Assembly: GCA_022749755.1 (NCBI GenBank)
Contig: CM040442.1
Location: 19,128,504-19,192,503, forward strand
Origin: Azadirachta indica
Taxonomy: Eukaryota > Streptophyta > Magnoliopsida > Sapindales > Meliaceae
DNA length: 64,000 bases
Direction of reading: 5' to 3'
Under the pieces are notes generated by a model. That model was not told the origin of the DNA. It worked only from the letters and a program-made list of their open reading frames with translations, and searched no databases. Every line of letters starts with the position of its first letter. The first letter of the stretch is position 1. Below are positions 22,270 to 34,530 of this stretch, in pieces. The translations under genes and the position numbers were made by a program.

Positions 22270-23082
22270 TGATATGAACCTCGCCAATAACGTGACGAAA
22301 CCCAACATCGATATAGTAAAGAATCTCAAGATTTTCCTAAGACGTAAGTTTATAGAGGCTTGACCCGATACCTAACTAAACAAGAACCAAGACTATGATT
22401 TACTCAAACACTATACCAAGAATCTTTAAGAAAACATTTAAGAATCTAAATGATAAGTTTGCTTGTTTTGAACGCCACAAGAAATTAAACTTGAAGAGCT
22501 CAAGAACAAAAACTTATAAGAAATAATTTAACACTCAAAATTATTTTTATTTCATTTCAAAAAATGAAAGCCTTTTTATAGGCAAATATAAAGGGAAAAT
22601 GTCAAAAGTTAGGCTTTCAATCCTACCTAACAATTTGACAAAATAAATTCAAATTTTATAACTTTTAAAACCTACAAATTTCAAACATGAAAATATAAGC
22701 AATGACGTCATATATATATATAACGTAAGCAATGACATCGAATGTGCATGATGTCAGTGATTACATCATTTTAAGATTCTTAAAAATTACATAAATGGAC
22801 TATAATTTTCGAATATTTTTATATTAGTCTTCTTGGACTCCGATCGCTTGAATAATGTTCACTGAGCCTAATTCTTCAAAACGTGTATCTTGAATTATAT
22901 TTGAATCACACATCTTTTTAATTAGTTTATTTAAGGTACTTTCCAATGTCTTGACTCTAGCATTTGTAATTGGTCCACTCGGCACACTTAGCGAATTATA
23001 TAGATGCTGTAATTGAGTATCTCCAACCTTATGTCTGAGGTTCATCTTTAATTTACGTGGTTGCACAACTTCGTTTGCATCA
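22270..23082 (-). repeat. 5' LTR of element B1
   Basis: An 813-bp LTR, minus-strand TGATGCAAACGAA to TTCATATCA. Its first part carries the best-preserved family B tail, with SGPITNARVKTLESTLNKL followed by KKMCDSNIIQDTR, before a stop at 22824. A TATA-like TATAAAAAGGC lies near 22575. Upstream (higher coordinates) is Athila-like sequence. Confidence 0.82.
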
Positions 23083-24082
23083 ACTTGGCTATTGAGTTTG
23101 ATTGTTATTGGTTTTAAGAAAGAAAAAAGGACATATTGAGACTCAAAATAGTTACTAAGGAAGAATATATATTGGGTAGGCAAGAAAGGCACAAATGATT
23201 CAAAAAAGGCCTAAAATAACTTCTCATGCGTGATACAATCAATATTACAATGAAAGCATGAATAATTAAGTTAATTAACCAAAACAAATTATAATGAGAT
23301 CATTTGAAAGAAAAGATAATAAGAAAATATAGAGTAGTGATAAACACTCAGAATAAAAGCTTTATGGCTCAAAATCTCACAATTAAGGTTCTATGAGTCT
23401 ACACTATCTTACATATCATCCTCTAATCATGTGATTTCATCAAATTAAGATTCAAATTGATTATGGAATAAAGTGCATATGTAGTAAAAGAATAAACAAT
23501 GAAACCTAGTTAAAATAAAATAAAATAAAATAAAATAATATCATGATTTCCTAAATATCTCATCAATTTTAATTGGCCATGTACAAATTACATATTAGTC
23601 TCATATGAAGGAATCATCACAAAGATTCAAAATAGAGAGAAAAAAAATTGAATTTTTTAAAACATTCTTTTTTAATTTTTAGTTTTTATGACTATATAAT
23701 TCAAAACAAATACAAATATTAAAACACACTAAAATCCCACCTCCAAACCTATATTAAACATTGTATTCAATGTTTAAGATATAATTTTAAGTTAGGAAAG
23801 CATTAAAAATGAAACAAATAGAAAAGACGTTAAACAAAAAAGAAAAGGATAAGATACCACCAAACATGAGTGGGTTGCCTCCCACCAAGCGCTTTCTTTA
23901 ACGTCTTAGCGAGACGTGGCCTTTTCTTGTTGAGAGTTGAACAATTCAATGCATTCAACCTCTCTCTTGTTCTGAACTCCTTCTAAATAAGGCTTCACGC
24001 GATGTCCATTTATTTTAAATGTCGTTTGAATCTTTGAATTTAACAATTTTATAACCCCATCAGGAAAGACCTGGACAATTGG
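23083..24082 (-). mobile_element. Athila-like 3' fragment, minus strand
   Basis: On the minus strand this starts with the end of pol (from 24082; FPDGVIKLLNSKIQTTFKIN, then GHRVKPYLEGV). It continues through the conserved GAGACGTTAAAGAAAGCGC, CTTGGTGGGAGGCAACCC block (about 23872-23910) into the noncoding 3' region matching 14380-14700. It stops at 23083, exactly at the start of the B1 LTR. No LTR of its own remains. Confidence 0.75.
23511..23540 (+). repeat. (TAAAA)n microsatellite
   Basis: About five to six copies of a TAAAA/AAAAT pentamer inside the noncoding 3' region of the minus Athila-like fragment; not present at the equivalent place in the other copies. Confidence 0.8.
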
Positions 24083-27000
24083 TTTTCACAAAAATTTGGA
24101 GGAGTTGGAAATGTACAATTTTCCCAGATGAAATTGTCAAACACAAAACGGGCGCAAAAAAATGGTTTCAATTTGAGACAGGACGTATGTCTTGTTCCTA
24201 ACCGTGCCGTGACTATTGCTACAATGCATTTCATTTCAAAATGGAGAATTCGGAAATGTATGATTTGTAAGGACGAAATTGTCAAACGCAAAACAGGTGC
24301 AAAAAAATAATTTCATTTCGAGACAGGATGCATGTCTTATTTCTCACCATGGCGTGACGATCGTTATAATGCATTTCAATTAAAAAACGGAAGAGTCAGA
24401 AATCTATGATTTTTGAGGACGAAATTGCTAAACGCAAAACGGGTACAAAAAAATTGGTTTCGTTTCGAGACGGGATGCATGTTTTTTTTCTTACCGTGGT
24501 GTGAGGATCATTACAATGCATTTCATTTAAAAAACGAAAGAGTAAAAAATGAACGATTTTCGGGGACGAAATTGTTAAACTCAAAACAGGTGCGCAAAAA
24601 CATGGTTTCGTTTTGAGACGGGACGAACGTATTTTTACTCACCATGACATGATGATCGCTATAATGTATTTTATTTCAAAAACAGAAGAGTCGAAAATGA
24701 ACGATTTTCGGGAAGAAATTTTCAAATGCAAAACGGGCTCAAAAAAATGGTGTCCTTTCAAGACGGGATGCATATCTTGTGACTCACCGTGGCGTGACGA
24801 TTGTTACAATGTACTTCATTTAAAAAACGAAAAAGTCGGAAATGTACGATTTTTGGAGATGAAATTGTCAAACGCAAAACTGGCACAAAAAATGGTATTG
24901 TTTCGGGATGGAACACATATCATGACACTCACTGTAACGTTATGATCGTTACAATGTATTTCATTTAAAAAACGGAACAGTCGGAAATGTACAATTTTTG
25001 GGGATGAAATTGTCAAACGCCAAACAGGCACAAAAAAATGGTTTCGTTTCAAGACGAAACGCATGTCTTGTTACTAACCATGGTATGACGATTGTTACGA
25101 TGCATTTCTATTATAAAAAAATGAAAGAGTGGAAAACGAACGAACGATTTTCAATGACGAAATTGTCAAATGCAAAACGGGTGCAAAAACATGGTTTCGT
25201 TTCGAGACAAAACACATGGTTGTGATGATCATTACAATGTATTTCATTTATAAAATGGAAGAATCGGAAATGCACGTTTTCAGGGACGAAATTGTCAAAT
25301 GCAAAACGGGTGCAAAAAAATGGTTTCATTTCGAGACAGGAAGCATGTTCTTTTACTCACCATTGTGTGATGATCATTACAATGCATTTCATTTCAAAAA
25401 TGGAAGAATCGGAAACAAACAATTTTCGAGGATAAAATTGTCAATTGCAAAACGGGCGCAAAAAAAATGGTTTCGTTTTGAGATGGGATGCATATCTTGT
25501 TACTCACCATCTCATGATGATCGTTACAATGTATTTCATTTGAAAAATAGAAGAGTCGGAAATGTACGATTTTCAAGGACGATATTGTCAAACGCAAAAC
25601 GGGTGCAAAAAAATGGTTTCATTTCGAGACAGGAAGCATGTTCTTTTACTCACCATTGTGTGATGATCATTACAATGCATTTCATTTCAAAAATGGAAGA
25701 ATCGGAAACAAACAATTTTCGAGGATAAAATTGTCAATTGCAAAACGGGCGCAAAAAAATGGTTTCGTTTTGAGATGGGATGCATATCTTGTTACTCACC
25801 ATCTCATGATGATCGTTACAATGTATTTCATTTGAAAAATAGAAGAGTCGGAAATGTACGATTTTCAAGGACGATATTGTCAAACGCAAAATGGGCGAAA
25901 AAAATGGTTTCATTTCAAGACGACATGCATATTTTATTACTCACTGTGGGGTGACAATCGTTACAATGCATTTCGTTTAAAAAACGAAAAAGTCAGAAAT
26001 GAACGATTTTCGGGGATGAAATAATCAAACACAAAACAGGCACAAAAAAATGGTTTCATTTCGAGACGAGACACATGTGTTGTGACTCACCATGGTATGA
26101 TGATCTTTATAATGTAGTTCATTTAAAAAATGGAAGAGTCGAAAATATACAATTTTCGGTTATGAAATTATCAAATGCAAAACGGGCGAAAAAAATGGTT
26201 TCGTTTTGAAATGGCATGCATGCCTTGTTACTCACCGTGGTGTGAGAATCGCTACCATGTATTTCATTTTAAAATCGAAAGAGTCAAAAATTTATGATTT
26301 TCGGGGAAGAAATTGTCAAACGCGAAAAAGGCGCAAGAAAATAGTTTCATTTCAAGACGTGAAGCAAGTCTTTTTACTCACCATAGTGTGATGATCATTA
26401 CAATATATTTCATTTCAAAAACGGAAGAGTCTAAAATGAACAATTTTCAAGGATGAAATTGTCAAATGTAAAACGGGTGCAAAAAAATGGTTTTGTTTTG
26501 AGATGAGGCGCATGTTTTGTTACTCACCGTGGCATGACGATCATTATAATATATTTCATTTAAAAAATTGAAGAGTTGGAAATCTACAATTTTCGTGGAT
26601 GAAATTGTCAAGCACAGAACGGATGAAAAAAGATGGTTTCGTTACAAGACAGCACACATGTCTTGCTACTCACTGTGATGTGATGATTGTTACAATGTAT
26701 TTCATTTCAAAAACAGAAGAGTCGGAAATAACGATTTTTGGGGACGAAATTTCCAAACGCAAAACTGGCGCAAAAAAGTGGTTTCCTTTCGAGACGGGAC
26801 ACATGTCTTGTGACTCACCGTGGTGTGACAATCGTTACAATGTACTTCATTAAAAAAATAGAAGAGTCAGAAATGTACGATTTTCGGGGACGAAATTATT
26901 AAACGCAAAACTGGAACAAAAAAATGGTATCGTTTTGAGACGGGATGCATATCATGACACTCACTGTGGCGTTATGATCATTACAATGTATTTCATTTAG

Positions 27001-29792
27001 AAAACGGAGTAATTGAAAATGTACGATTTTCGGGAATGAAATTGTCAAACGCAAAACAGGCGCAAAAAGTGGTTTCGTTTCAAGATGAAACGCATGTCTT
27101 GTTACTAACCACGGCTTGAGAATTGTTACAACGCATTTCTATTAAAAAACAAAAGGGTGGGAAGCGAACGATTTTAAGTGATGAAATTGTCAAACGCAAA
27201 ACAGGCGCAAAAACATGGTTTTGTTTTGAGACAAAACGCATGGCTTGTTACTTACATGGTGTGATGATCGTTACAATATATTTCATTTATAAAACAGAAG
27301 AATCGGAAATGTACGTTTTCGGGGACGAAATTGTCAAACACGAAACGGGTTCAAAAAAATGGTTTTATTTCGAGACAGGAAGCATATCCTTTTACTCACT
27401 ATGGTGTGATGATTGTTACAATGCATTTCATTTCAAAAACGGAAGAGTTGAAAACAAGCAATTTTCGAGGATGAAATTGTCAAATGCAAAACAAGCGCCA
27501 AAAAATAGTTTTGTTTTGAGATGGAATGCATGTCTTGTTACTCATCGTGGTGTGATAATCATTACAATGTATTTCATTTGAAAAACAAAATGGGCGAAAA
27601 AAATGGTTTCGTTTCGAGACGGCACACATGTCTTGTTACTAACCATGGCATGACAATTGTTACAACACATTTCTATTAAAAAATGGAAGAGTGGGAAATG
27701 AACGATTTTCAGTGACGAAATTGTCAAACGCAAAACGGGTGCAATAAAATAGTTTCGTTTTGAGAGGGGCACGTCCCTTGTTATTCACCGAGGTGTGATA
27801 ATTGTCACAATGCATTTCATTTCATTAACGGAAAGTCGGAAACGAACAATTTTTGGGCACAAAATTGTCAAACGCAAAATGGGCAGAAAAAAATGGTTTC
27901 CTTTTGAGATGATACACATGTCTTATTACTCACCATGAGGTGACAATTAGTACAATGCATTTCATTTCAAAAATGGAAGAGTCTAAAATGTATGACTTTC
28001 AGGGAAGAAATTGTCAAACGCAAAACGAGCGCAATAAAATTGTTTTGTTTTGAGACAGGACGCATGTCTTTTTACTCACTGTGGTGTGACTATCATTACA
28101 ATGCATTTTGTTTAAAAAAAACGGAAGAGTCGGAAATGAAAGATTTTCGGGGAAGAAAATGTCAAACGCAAAACGGGAGCAAAAAAATGGTTTCGTTTTG
28201 AGATGAAACGTATGTCTTCTTACTAACCTTGGTATGATGATCGTTACAATGCATTTCATTTAAAAAACGGAAGAGTCGGAAATGTACGATTTTCGGGGAC
28301 GAAATTGTCAAACGCAAAACAGACGCAAAAAACAACTTTGTTTTGAAACAAGATGCACGTCTCGTCACTCAACCAAGTGTGATGATCATTACGGTACACT
28401 TTACAATGAGAACAGAGGAGTCAAAAATGCACGATTTTCGGGCACAAAATTGTCAAATGCAAAACGGGAGCAAAAAAGTGGTTTCATTTCGAGGCAGAGT
28501 ACGTGTCATATGACTCACTGTGGCATGACGATTGTTACAATGTTTTTCATTAAAAAACAGAAGAGGCAGAAACGAACGATTTTGGGGCACGAAATTGTCA
28601 AACGCAAAATGGGTGCAAAAAAATGGTTTCCTTTCGAGACGGGACGCTTGTCTTATTACTCACCATGGGGTGACAATCGTTACAATGCATTTCATTTAAA
28701 AAATGGAACAGTCAGACAGGTACAATTTTTGGTGACGAAATTGTGAAATGTGAAACAGGTGCAAGAAAATAGTTTTGTTTCGAGAGGATACACATCTCTT
28801 CTTATTCACCATGGTGTGATGATCATCACAATGCATTTCATTTCATAAAAAGAAAGTCGGAAATGAACAATTTTCGGGGACAAAATTATCAAACAAGAAA
28901 CAAGTGCAGGAAAATGGTTTCATTTCGAGACGGAACACATGTCTTTTTACTCGCCGTGGTGCGATGATCGTTACAATGCATATTATTTAAAAAATGGAAG
29001 AGTCAGAAAACAAAGATTTTCGGGAATAAAATTGTCAAATGCAAAACAGGAGCAAAAAAATGGTTTCCTTTTGAGAAGGGACACATTTGTTGTTACTCAC
29101 CGTGGGGTGACGATCGTTACAATGCATTTCATTTCAAAAACGGAAGAGTCAGAAAGGTACAATTTTTGGTGACGAAATTGTGAAATGCGAAACAGGTGCA
29201 AGAAAATAGTTTCATTTCGAGAAGGGATGCGTGTCTTGTTACTCACTGTGGTGTGATGATTATTACAATGCATTTCATTTACAAAACAGAAGAGTCGAAA
29301 ATATATGACTTTTGGGAAAGAAATTGTCAAATGTGAAATAGGTGCAGGAAAATGCTTTCATTTCGAGAAGAGACACATGTCTTTTTACTCACCGTGGTGT
29401 GATGATCTTTACAATGCATTTTTTTTAAAAAACGGAAGAGTCGGAAAAGAAGATTTTCGGAGACAAAATTGTCAAATGTAAAATGGGCGCAAAAAAGTGG
29501 TTTCCTTTCAAGATGGGGTACGTGTCTTATTACTCATCGTGGTGTCATGATCGTTACAATGAATTTCGTTTTAAAAATAAAAGAGTCAGAAATGTACAAT
29601 TTTCGGGGACGAAATTGTCAACGTAAAATGGGGTGCAAAAAAAAAACGGTTTGTGTCGAGACAAAATGCATGTCTTCTTACTCACCATGGTGTGATGATC
29701 GTTACAATGCATTTCATTTTAAAAATGAAAGAGTCAGAAATGTACGATTTTTGGGGACGAAATTGTCAAACGCGAAATGGGGTGCAAAAAAT
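24083..29792 (+). repeat. Satellite array 5, longest uninterrupted block
   Basis: About 39 head-to-tail monomers of 145-148 bp in plus orientation with no transposon inside. Monomers are diverged but carry diagnostic variants that recur at about 2,032-bp spacing, for example CATGACACTCACTG at 24921 and 26953 and GTACTTCATT at 24811 and 26842, indicating a 14-monomer higher-order unit. Two monomers (about 25310-25600) are repeated almost perfectly 293 bp downstream. A family B LTR ends the block. Confidence 0.93.
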
Positions 29793-30517
29793 ACATATCT
29801 AGATAAGAACACCAAGTTTGCCCAAAACGCAAGTTTATTGAACCTTGACCCAATACCTATTTAAATAAGAATTAAGACTATGATTTACTCAAACGCCACA
29901 CCAAAACCCTTAAGAAAACATTTAAAAATTTAGATGATAAGTTTGGTTGTTTTAAACGCCACAAGAAATTAAACTTGAAGAGTTCAAGAACAAGAACTTG
30001 TAAGAAATAACTTAACACTCAAATTGCTTGTTTCATTTCAAGAAATGAAAGCCTTTTTATAGGCAAATACAAAGGGGAAATGTCAAAAGTTAGGTTATCA
30101 ATCTTACCTAACAATTTGACAAAATAAATTCAAACTTTATGACTTTTAAAACGTATAAATTTCAAACATGAAAACGTAAGCAATGACGTCATATATATGT
30201 AACGTAAACAATGACGTCGAATGTGTATGATGTAAGTGATTACATCATTTTAAGATTCTCAAAATTATATAAATTAATTATAATTTTCGAACATTTTCAT
30301 ATTAGTCTTCTTGGACTTCGGTCTCTTGAATGATGTTCACTGAGCCTAATTCTTCAAGACGTGTATCTTGAATTGTATTTGAATCACACATATTTTTAAT
30401 TAGTTCATTTAAGACACTTTCCAATGTCTTGGCTCTATCTCTTGTAATTGAGTGTTTCCAACATTATATTTAAGGTTCTCCTCTTGTTTATATGGTTGCA
30501 CAACTTCGTTTGCATCA
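29793..30517 (-). repeat. 3' LTR of element B2 (end truncated)
   Basis: Starts TGATGCAAACGAAG on the minus strand at 30517 and matches the B1 LTR, including the TATAAAAAGGC promoter-like block. The terminal part is cut at about 29793 against satellite, so the final TATCA is missing. Confidence 0.8.
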
Positions 30518-32500
30518 TTCTCCCCCTCTTGAAAAGGATTTGTCCTCAAATCGCTACCTATTTGGCATAACATCTGCTTAATTTGTGCTGCGCTTTTAAA
30601 TATTTCAAGGATTCATGATCCGTATGAATCACAAACTCTTTGGGCCAAAGGTAATATTGCCAAGTTTCTAGAGTTTGAACCAATGCATACAATTCTTTGT
30701 CGTAAGTGAAATAATTTAAAGCCGCGCCATTTAGTTTCTCACTAAAGTACGCTATCGGTCTTCCTTCTTGTATTAGTACACCTCCGATTCCTGTACCTGA
30801 AGCATTAGTCAATTTTTCTTTGATAAATTTGAATGCCTTTTCTTGCTCTTTTCCCCACTTGAATGAAATATTCTTATTGATGACTTCGGTTAAGGGTGCA
30901 GTTATGCTACTAAAATCTCGAACAAAGCGCCGATAAAAACTGGCCAATCCATGAAAGCTTCTTACTTGATTTGTCGAAGTAGGCGTTGGCCATTCTTGAA
31001 TTGCCTTCACCTTCTCCTCATCGACCTCAATCCCTTTAGCACTTACAACAAAATTAAGAAACACAAGCTTATTCGTGCAAAATGCACATTTCTTAAAATT
31101 AGCAAATAGCCTTTCTTTCCTTAAAACCGCTAAAAACAAGTTTTAGATGTTCAACATGATCATTGAAGTTTTGGCTATAAATCAAGATATCATCAAAATA
31201 GACTACTACGAATTTGCCAACGAAAGCACGCAAAAAATGGTTCATAAGTCTCATGAAAGTACTAGATGCATTAGTTAACCCAAAAGGCATAACTAACCAT
31301 TCATACAAACCATATTTCGTTTTAAATGTAGTTTTCCACTCATCCCCTTCTTTCACCCTAATTTGATGGTATCCACTCTTAAGATCAATTTTAGAAAACA
31401 CACAAGATCAATGTAATTCATCTAACATATCATCTAATCAAGGAATGGGATGTCGATATTCTATCGTAATATTGTTGACAGCTTGGCAATCAACACACAT
31501 CCTCCATGTTCCATCTTTCTTAGGCACTAGAAGCACCGGAACCACACAAGGACTCATGCTTTCTCTAACATACCCTTTCTCCATCAGCTTATTAACTTGT
31601 CGTTGAAGTTCTTTTGTCTCCTCGGGATTACTTCTATAAGCTGGTCGGTTTGGAATTGTTGCACCGGGTACAAAATTAATTTGATGTTCAATTTCTCGAA
31701 TTGGAGGTAAATCAGGGGGCACCTCTTCAGGAAAGACATTCTTGAATTTCTGCAAAAGAAATATAACATTGCTCGGCAAGGATCCGGCAAAATCGTCAGT
31801 ACACAAAAAAGTTTCTTTGTACATAAATACTATAAGCGGTTGTTGTGAAAGTAAAGCTCTCTTGATCTCACTTTTTTTTTTTGTATAAAATTATATTTTT
31901 CCTCTCTCTCCACATCAACGTTGCAACTCTCTCATTTTTTCTCTCACTCTCTTTCACATTTTTTCCTTTCTCGTTTTCTTTTTTCTTTTCCCTTGCTTTT
32001 TGCATCTTTAATTGGTTTTCGAGAACTTGTTTTGGAGTCAATAGTACAAGTGATATAGGTTTCCTTTTGATGGTAAAAGAGTATCTATTGGTGAAACCGT
32101 CATGTGTGACTCGTCGATCGTAATGCCATGGTCTGCCCAATATGATGTGACAAGCGTGCATAGGAATCATGTCACAAAAGATCTCATCCTCATACTTGCC
32201 GATAGAAAATGCCACCAACACTTGTTTTGTTACCTTGATTTCTCCACAACCATTGAAGCCGGTACGGTCGTGGATGTTTCATGGTAGGTAAAGACAATTT
32301 CTCCACTAATTCAGGGCTGGCCACGTTGGTGCAACTTCCTCCATCAATTATAACGCTGCAAACTTTGTTGTTGACGAAACACAGAGTATGAAACAAGTTT
32401 TCCCGTTGATCATTTTCTGCCTTAACTTGTGCACTAAGAGCTCGTCTGGCAACTAATAATTCTCCTTCCGCTGCATATTGCCCTTCGTAAATATCTTCAA
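30518..32500 (-). pseudogene. pol of element B2 (protease, RT, RNase H)
   Basis: Protease lies at about 31868-32510 (VCSVIIDGGSCTNVASPELV). RT continues at 31438-31824 ([40 protein letters not shown]) and 31099-31401 ([24 protein letters not shown], catalytic YFDDI). RNase H is at 30558-31139 ([43 protein letters not shown] site). Frames are split by a TGA near 31409 and small indels. After RNase H (about 30555) the sequence skips all of integrase and resumes about 40 bp before the LTR. The domains present would normally process Gag-Pol and reverse-transcribe the RNA. Confidence 0.82.
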
Positions 32501-32503
32501 GAG

Positions 32504-33664
32504 ATGGCATGTCTTTATTTCGTCTTCTTCTTCTGCTTCCGACTCAATCTCCTCTTGAGTATTAATCACCATTACCCTTTTATTTGGGCATTGGCTAGCT
32601 ATATGACCGCTGCCTTAACATTTAAAACACTTAATGTCCCGATTTCTAGAAGCAGTGGATTCAATGTTACCTTATTTTTACGGCACAACTTGTTTAGCAT
32701 CTTTAGAAGCTTCGGAATTCATCTTTATTAATGGAAATTCCTGCCGTTTAGGAGTTGATCTCCATGAATTTGTAGCAGTCGTGCTTGCTCCTCTCCTAGC
32801 CATACTTCTTTGCTTCAATTGTTGCTTAACTTTGATGGCTGGGTGTACCATATCTGTCAACTCTACATAATGTTGCATTTCTACCACGTCTGCGATCTCA
32901 CAATTTAAACCATGTAAGAATCTAGCCATGGTAGCTTCTCTATCCTTCTCTACATTTGCTCGGATCATAGCAACTTCCATCTCTTTGTAGTATTCATCTA
33001 CGCTTTTAGATCCTTGAGTTAGACGCTGCAATTTGTTCAACAACTCCCGATGATAGTAGCTTGAAATGAAACGTCTTCTCATTATTGTCTTCATCTCGTC
33101 CCACATTTTAATAGGATGTTCTTGATTTCTTCTCCCATCCTTCAACAATTGATCCCACCAAATAATAGCATAATCAGTAAATTCAATGGCCGCAAGTTTT
33201 ACCTTTTTGATCTCAGAGTAGTTGTGACAATTGAAAACCATCTCTATTTTCTTCTCCCATTCTAAATAAGCTTCAGGATCGTTTCTACCTTAGAATGATG
33301 GAATTTTTACCTTAATACTTCCTAAATGATCATCCAACTTAGGTCTACCCAACCTAGCTTCTCTATTCCCATAACCATGCAAATTCCTGCCCCGGTTCAT
33401 TGGTGATTCATCTAACTCCTCATCATTCTCAACATTACCCCATTGTACCCTTGGTTGCACTTGCGTAGGTGGTTGTCTAATGGAAGAGCTTTGATGTTGC
33501 CCTCTTGATGTCTCTTCTTCCAACCTATCCATCCTCTCATGGATTGATTCTAACTCAGCCCTCATCATCCGTCTCATCTCCCCCAATAACACCTTCAATT
33601 GTAGGTTCGGGGTGGTTGGTTGTTGTATCCCCGCAGTTGAATTTTCTTCTTGATTGTAAGACAT
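32504..33664 (-). pseudogene. gag of element B2
   Basis: ATG at 33664 (MSYNQEENSTAGIQQ). The first segment runs to a TAA at 33290-33292, the same Gln codon that is a stop in the plus-strand B copy. Reading resumes at 33241 and covers the gag core (WWDQLLKDGRRNQEHPIKMW, RRFISSYYHRELLNKLQRL, EEYYKEM-type helix) to 32678. The zinc knuckle region near 32600 is frameshifted. Confidence 0.82.
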
Positions 33665-33984
33665 ATTTAAAATTTGTAAAACAAAGTTAGAAACCTCACA
33701 AGCACTCCCTCATGTGTTTTCACTCACTCTCGCGTTTAAGCACTCAAATGTTCTCACACTCGTACACTCTTAATCAAAATTTCAGTGGCAATTTTAAGAT
33801 GAGAAGCAATCAAACAAATCACAAGATTCAATAAGCAATTCTTAAGAAATTGATGCAAGCAATGACAATATTGAATCAAGAATAAGGAATATTAGGTCAA
33901 TATTACAAGAAATTATGAATATAATAAATAACAACAATGCATTTTATTTTAGAAATGGAAGAGTCAGAAATGTATGATTTTCAC

Positions 33985-34530
33985 GAAAATAATATTTTAG
34001 AAAGAGGTTAGTGCCACTAGAAAGTTGAAGAAGTAAGCTTTTTATAAAATTTTACGGTTTAGCATTTAGAGTTCTTTAGAGAAAGTTATGATAACTTCTT
34101 CACAATATGTTCATTTTTAAGACAAAATCTGGATGCATGAATTTTAAAAATTTTTTAACTTAAATTCAATGTGTTCTGTTTAATTTCTAGATGATAGAAG
34201 GATTTGATAAGTTGTAATTCAAAGTTTTAGCTGTTTTGGTTTATTTTTAAGAATTTTAAATGTTTGTTTTCATTTGTTAAAGTTAGGTAATGATTGTTGG
34301 CTTAACCATTGAAATTTCTAGAGATTGTTGGCCTAACTTTTGACATTTCTTTCCTTCTAAGAGTTTATATGAAGGCTTCAAGTATGTAGTATTAAAATCA
34401 AGTGGTTTTGAAGTTGAGTTTATTAAAATTCTTGTATTTTATACTCTGTATCTCTTGAAGAATTTTTCATAAAGTGGTGAGTATTTTTTTTAAAACTTTA
34501 TAACCTTTAATAACAATTTTAGGGTGGTGT
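33985..34530 (+). repeat. Family D LTR fragment split by an Athila-like LTR
   Basis: Plus-strand family D LTR lacking its start; a satellite scrap of about 50 bp (33933-33984) precedes it. It runs through the AGTTTATATGAAGGC promoter-like block to AGGGTGGTGT at 34530, where the Athila-like LTR begins. Intact copies continue TTCTATATCCC here, so T2 inserted into this LTR. Confidence 0.75.

Larger units (their letters stand above)
18975..23082 (-). mobile_element. CRM-like element B1, 5' part
   Basis: Minus-strand family B element: 5' LTR 22270-23082, PBS 22251-22268, leader, gag (ATG at 21732), protease and RT into RNase H. It is cut at 18975 against a family D LTR, so the rest of pol and the 3' LTR are missing. 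Many stops and frameshifts. Confidence 0.85.
29793..33932 (-). mobile_element. CRM-like element B2 (integrase deleted)
   Basis: Minus-strand family B element: leader (to 33932), gag from 33664, protease, RT and RNase H, then a direct jump to the last codons of pol and a 3' LTR (29793-30517). The integrase is deleted and the 5' LTR and PBS are missing (leader joins a satellite scrap at 33932/33933). The pol end reads DLRTNPFQ-like and then EGENDANEVVQP into the LTR, which supports the CRM assignment. Confidence 0.85.

Noticed and set aside
22700..22730. TATATATA stretch as a promoter
   Set aside because: It lies in the family B LTR upstream of the TATAAAAAGGC block; a simple AT run is a sufficient explanation and no start site can be inferred.
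25129..25728. A 199-codon open frame through four satellite monomers
   Set aside because: Same cause: consecutive monomers happen to keep frame. The peptide is a repeat of the monomer translation.
31881..32123. Leu/Phe/Ser-rich plus-strand frame resembling a membrane protein
   Set aside because: It is the antisense of the Lys/Glu-rich linker between protease and RT of element B2.
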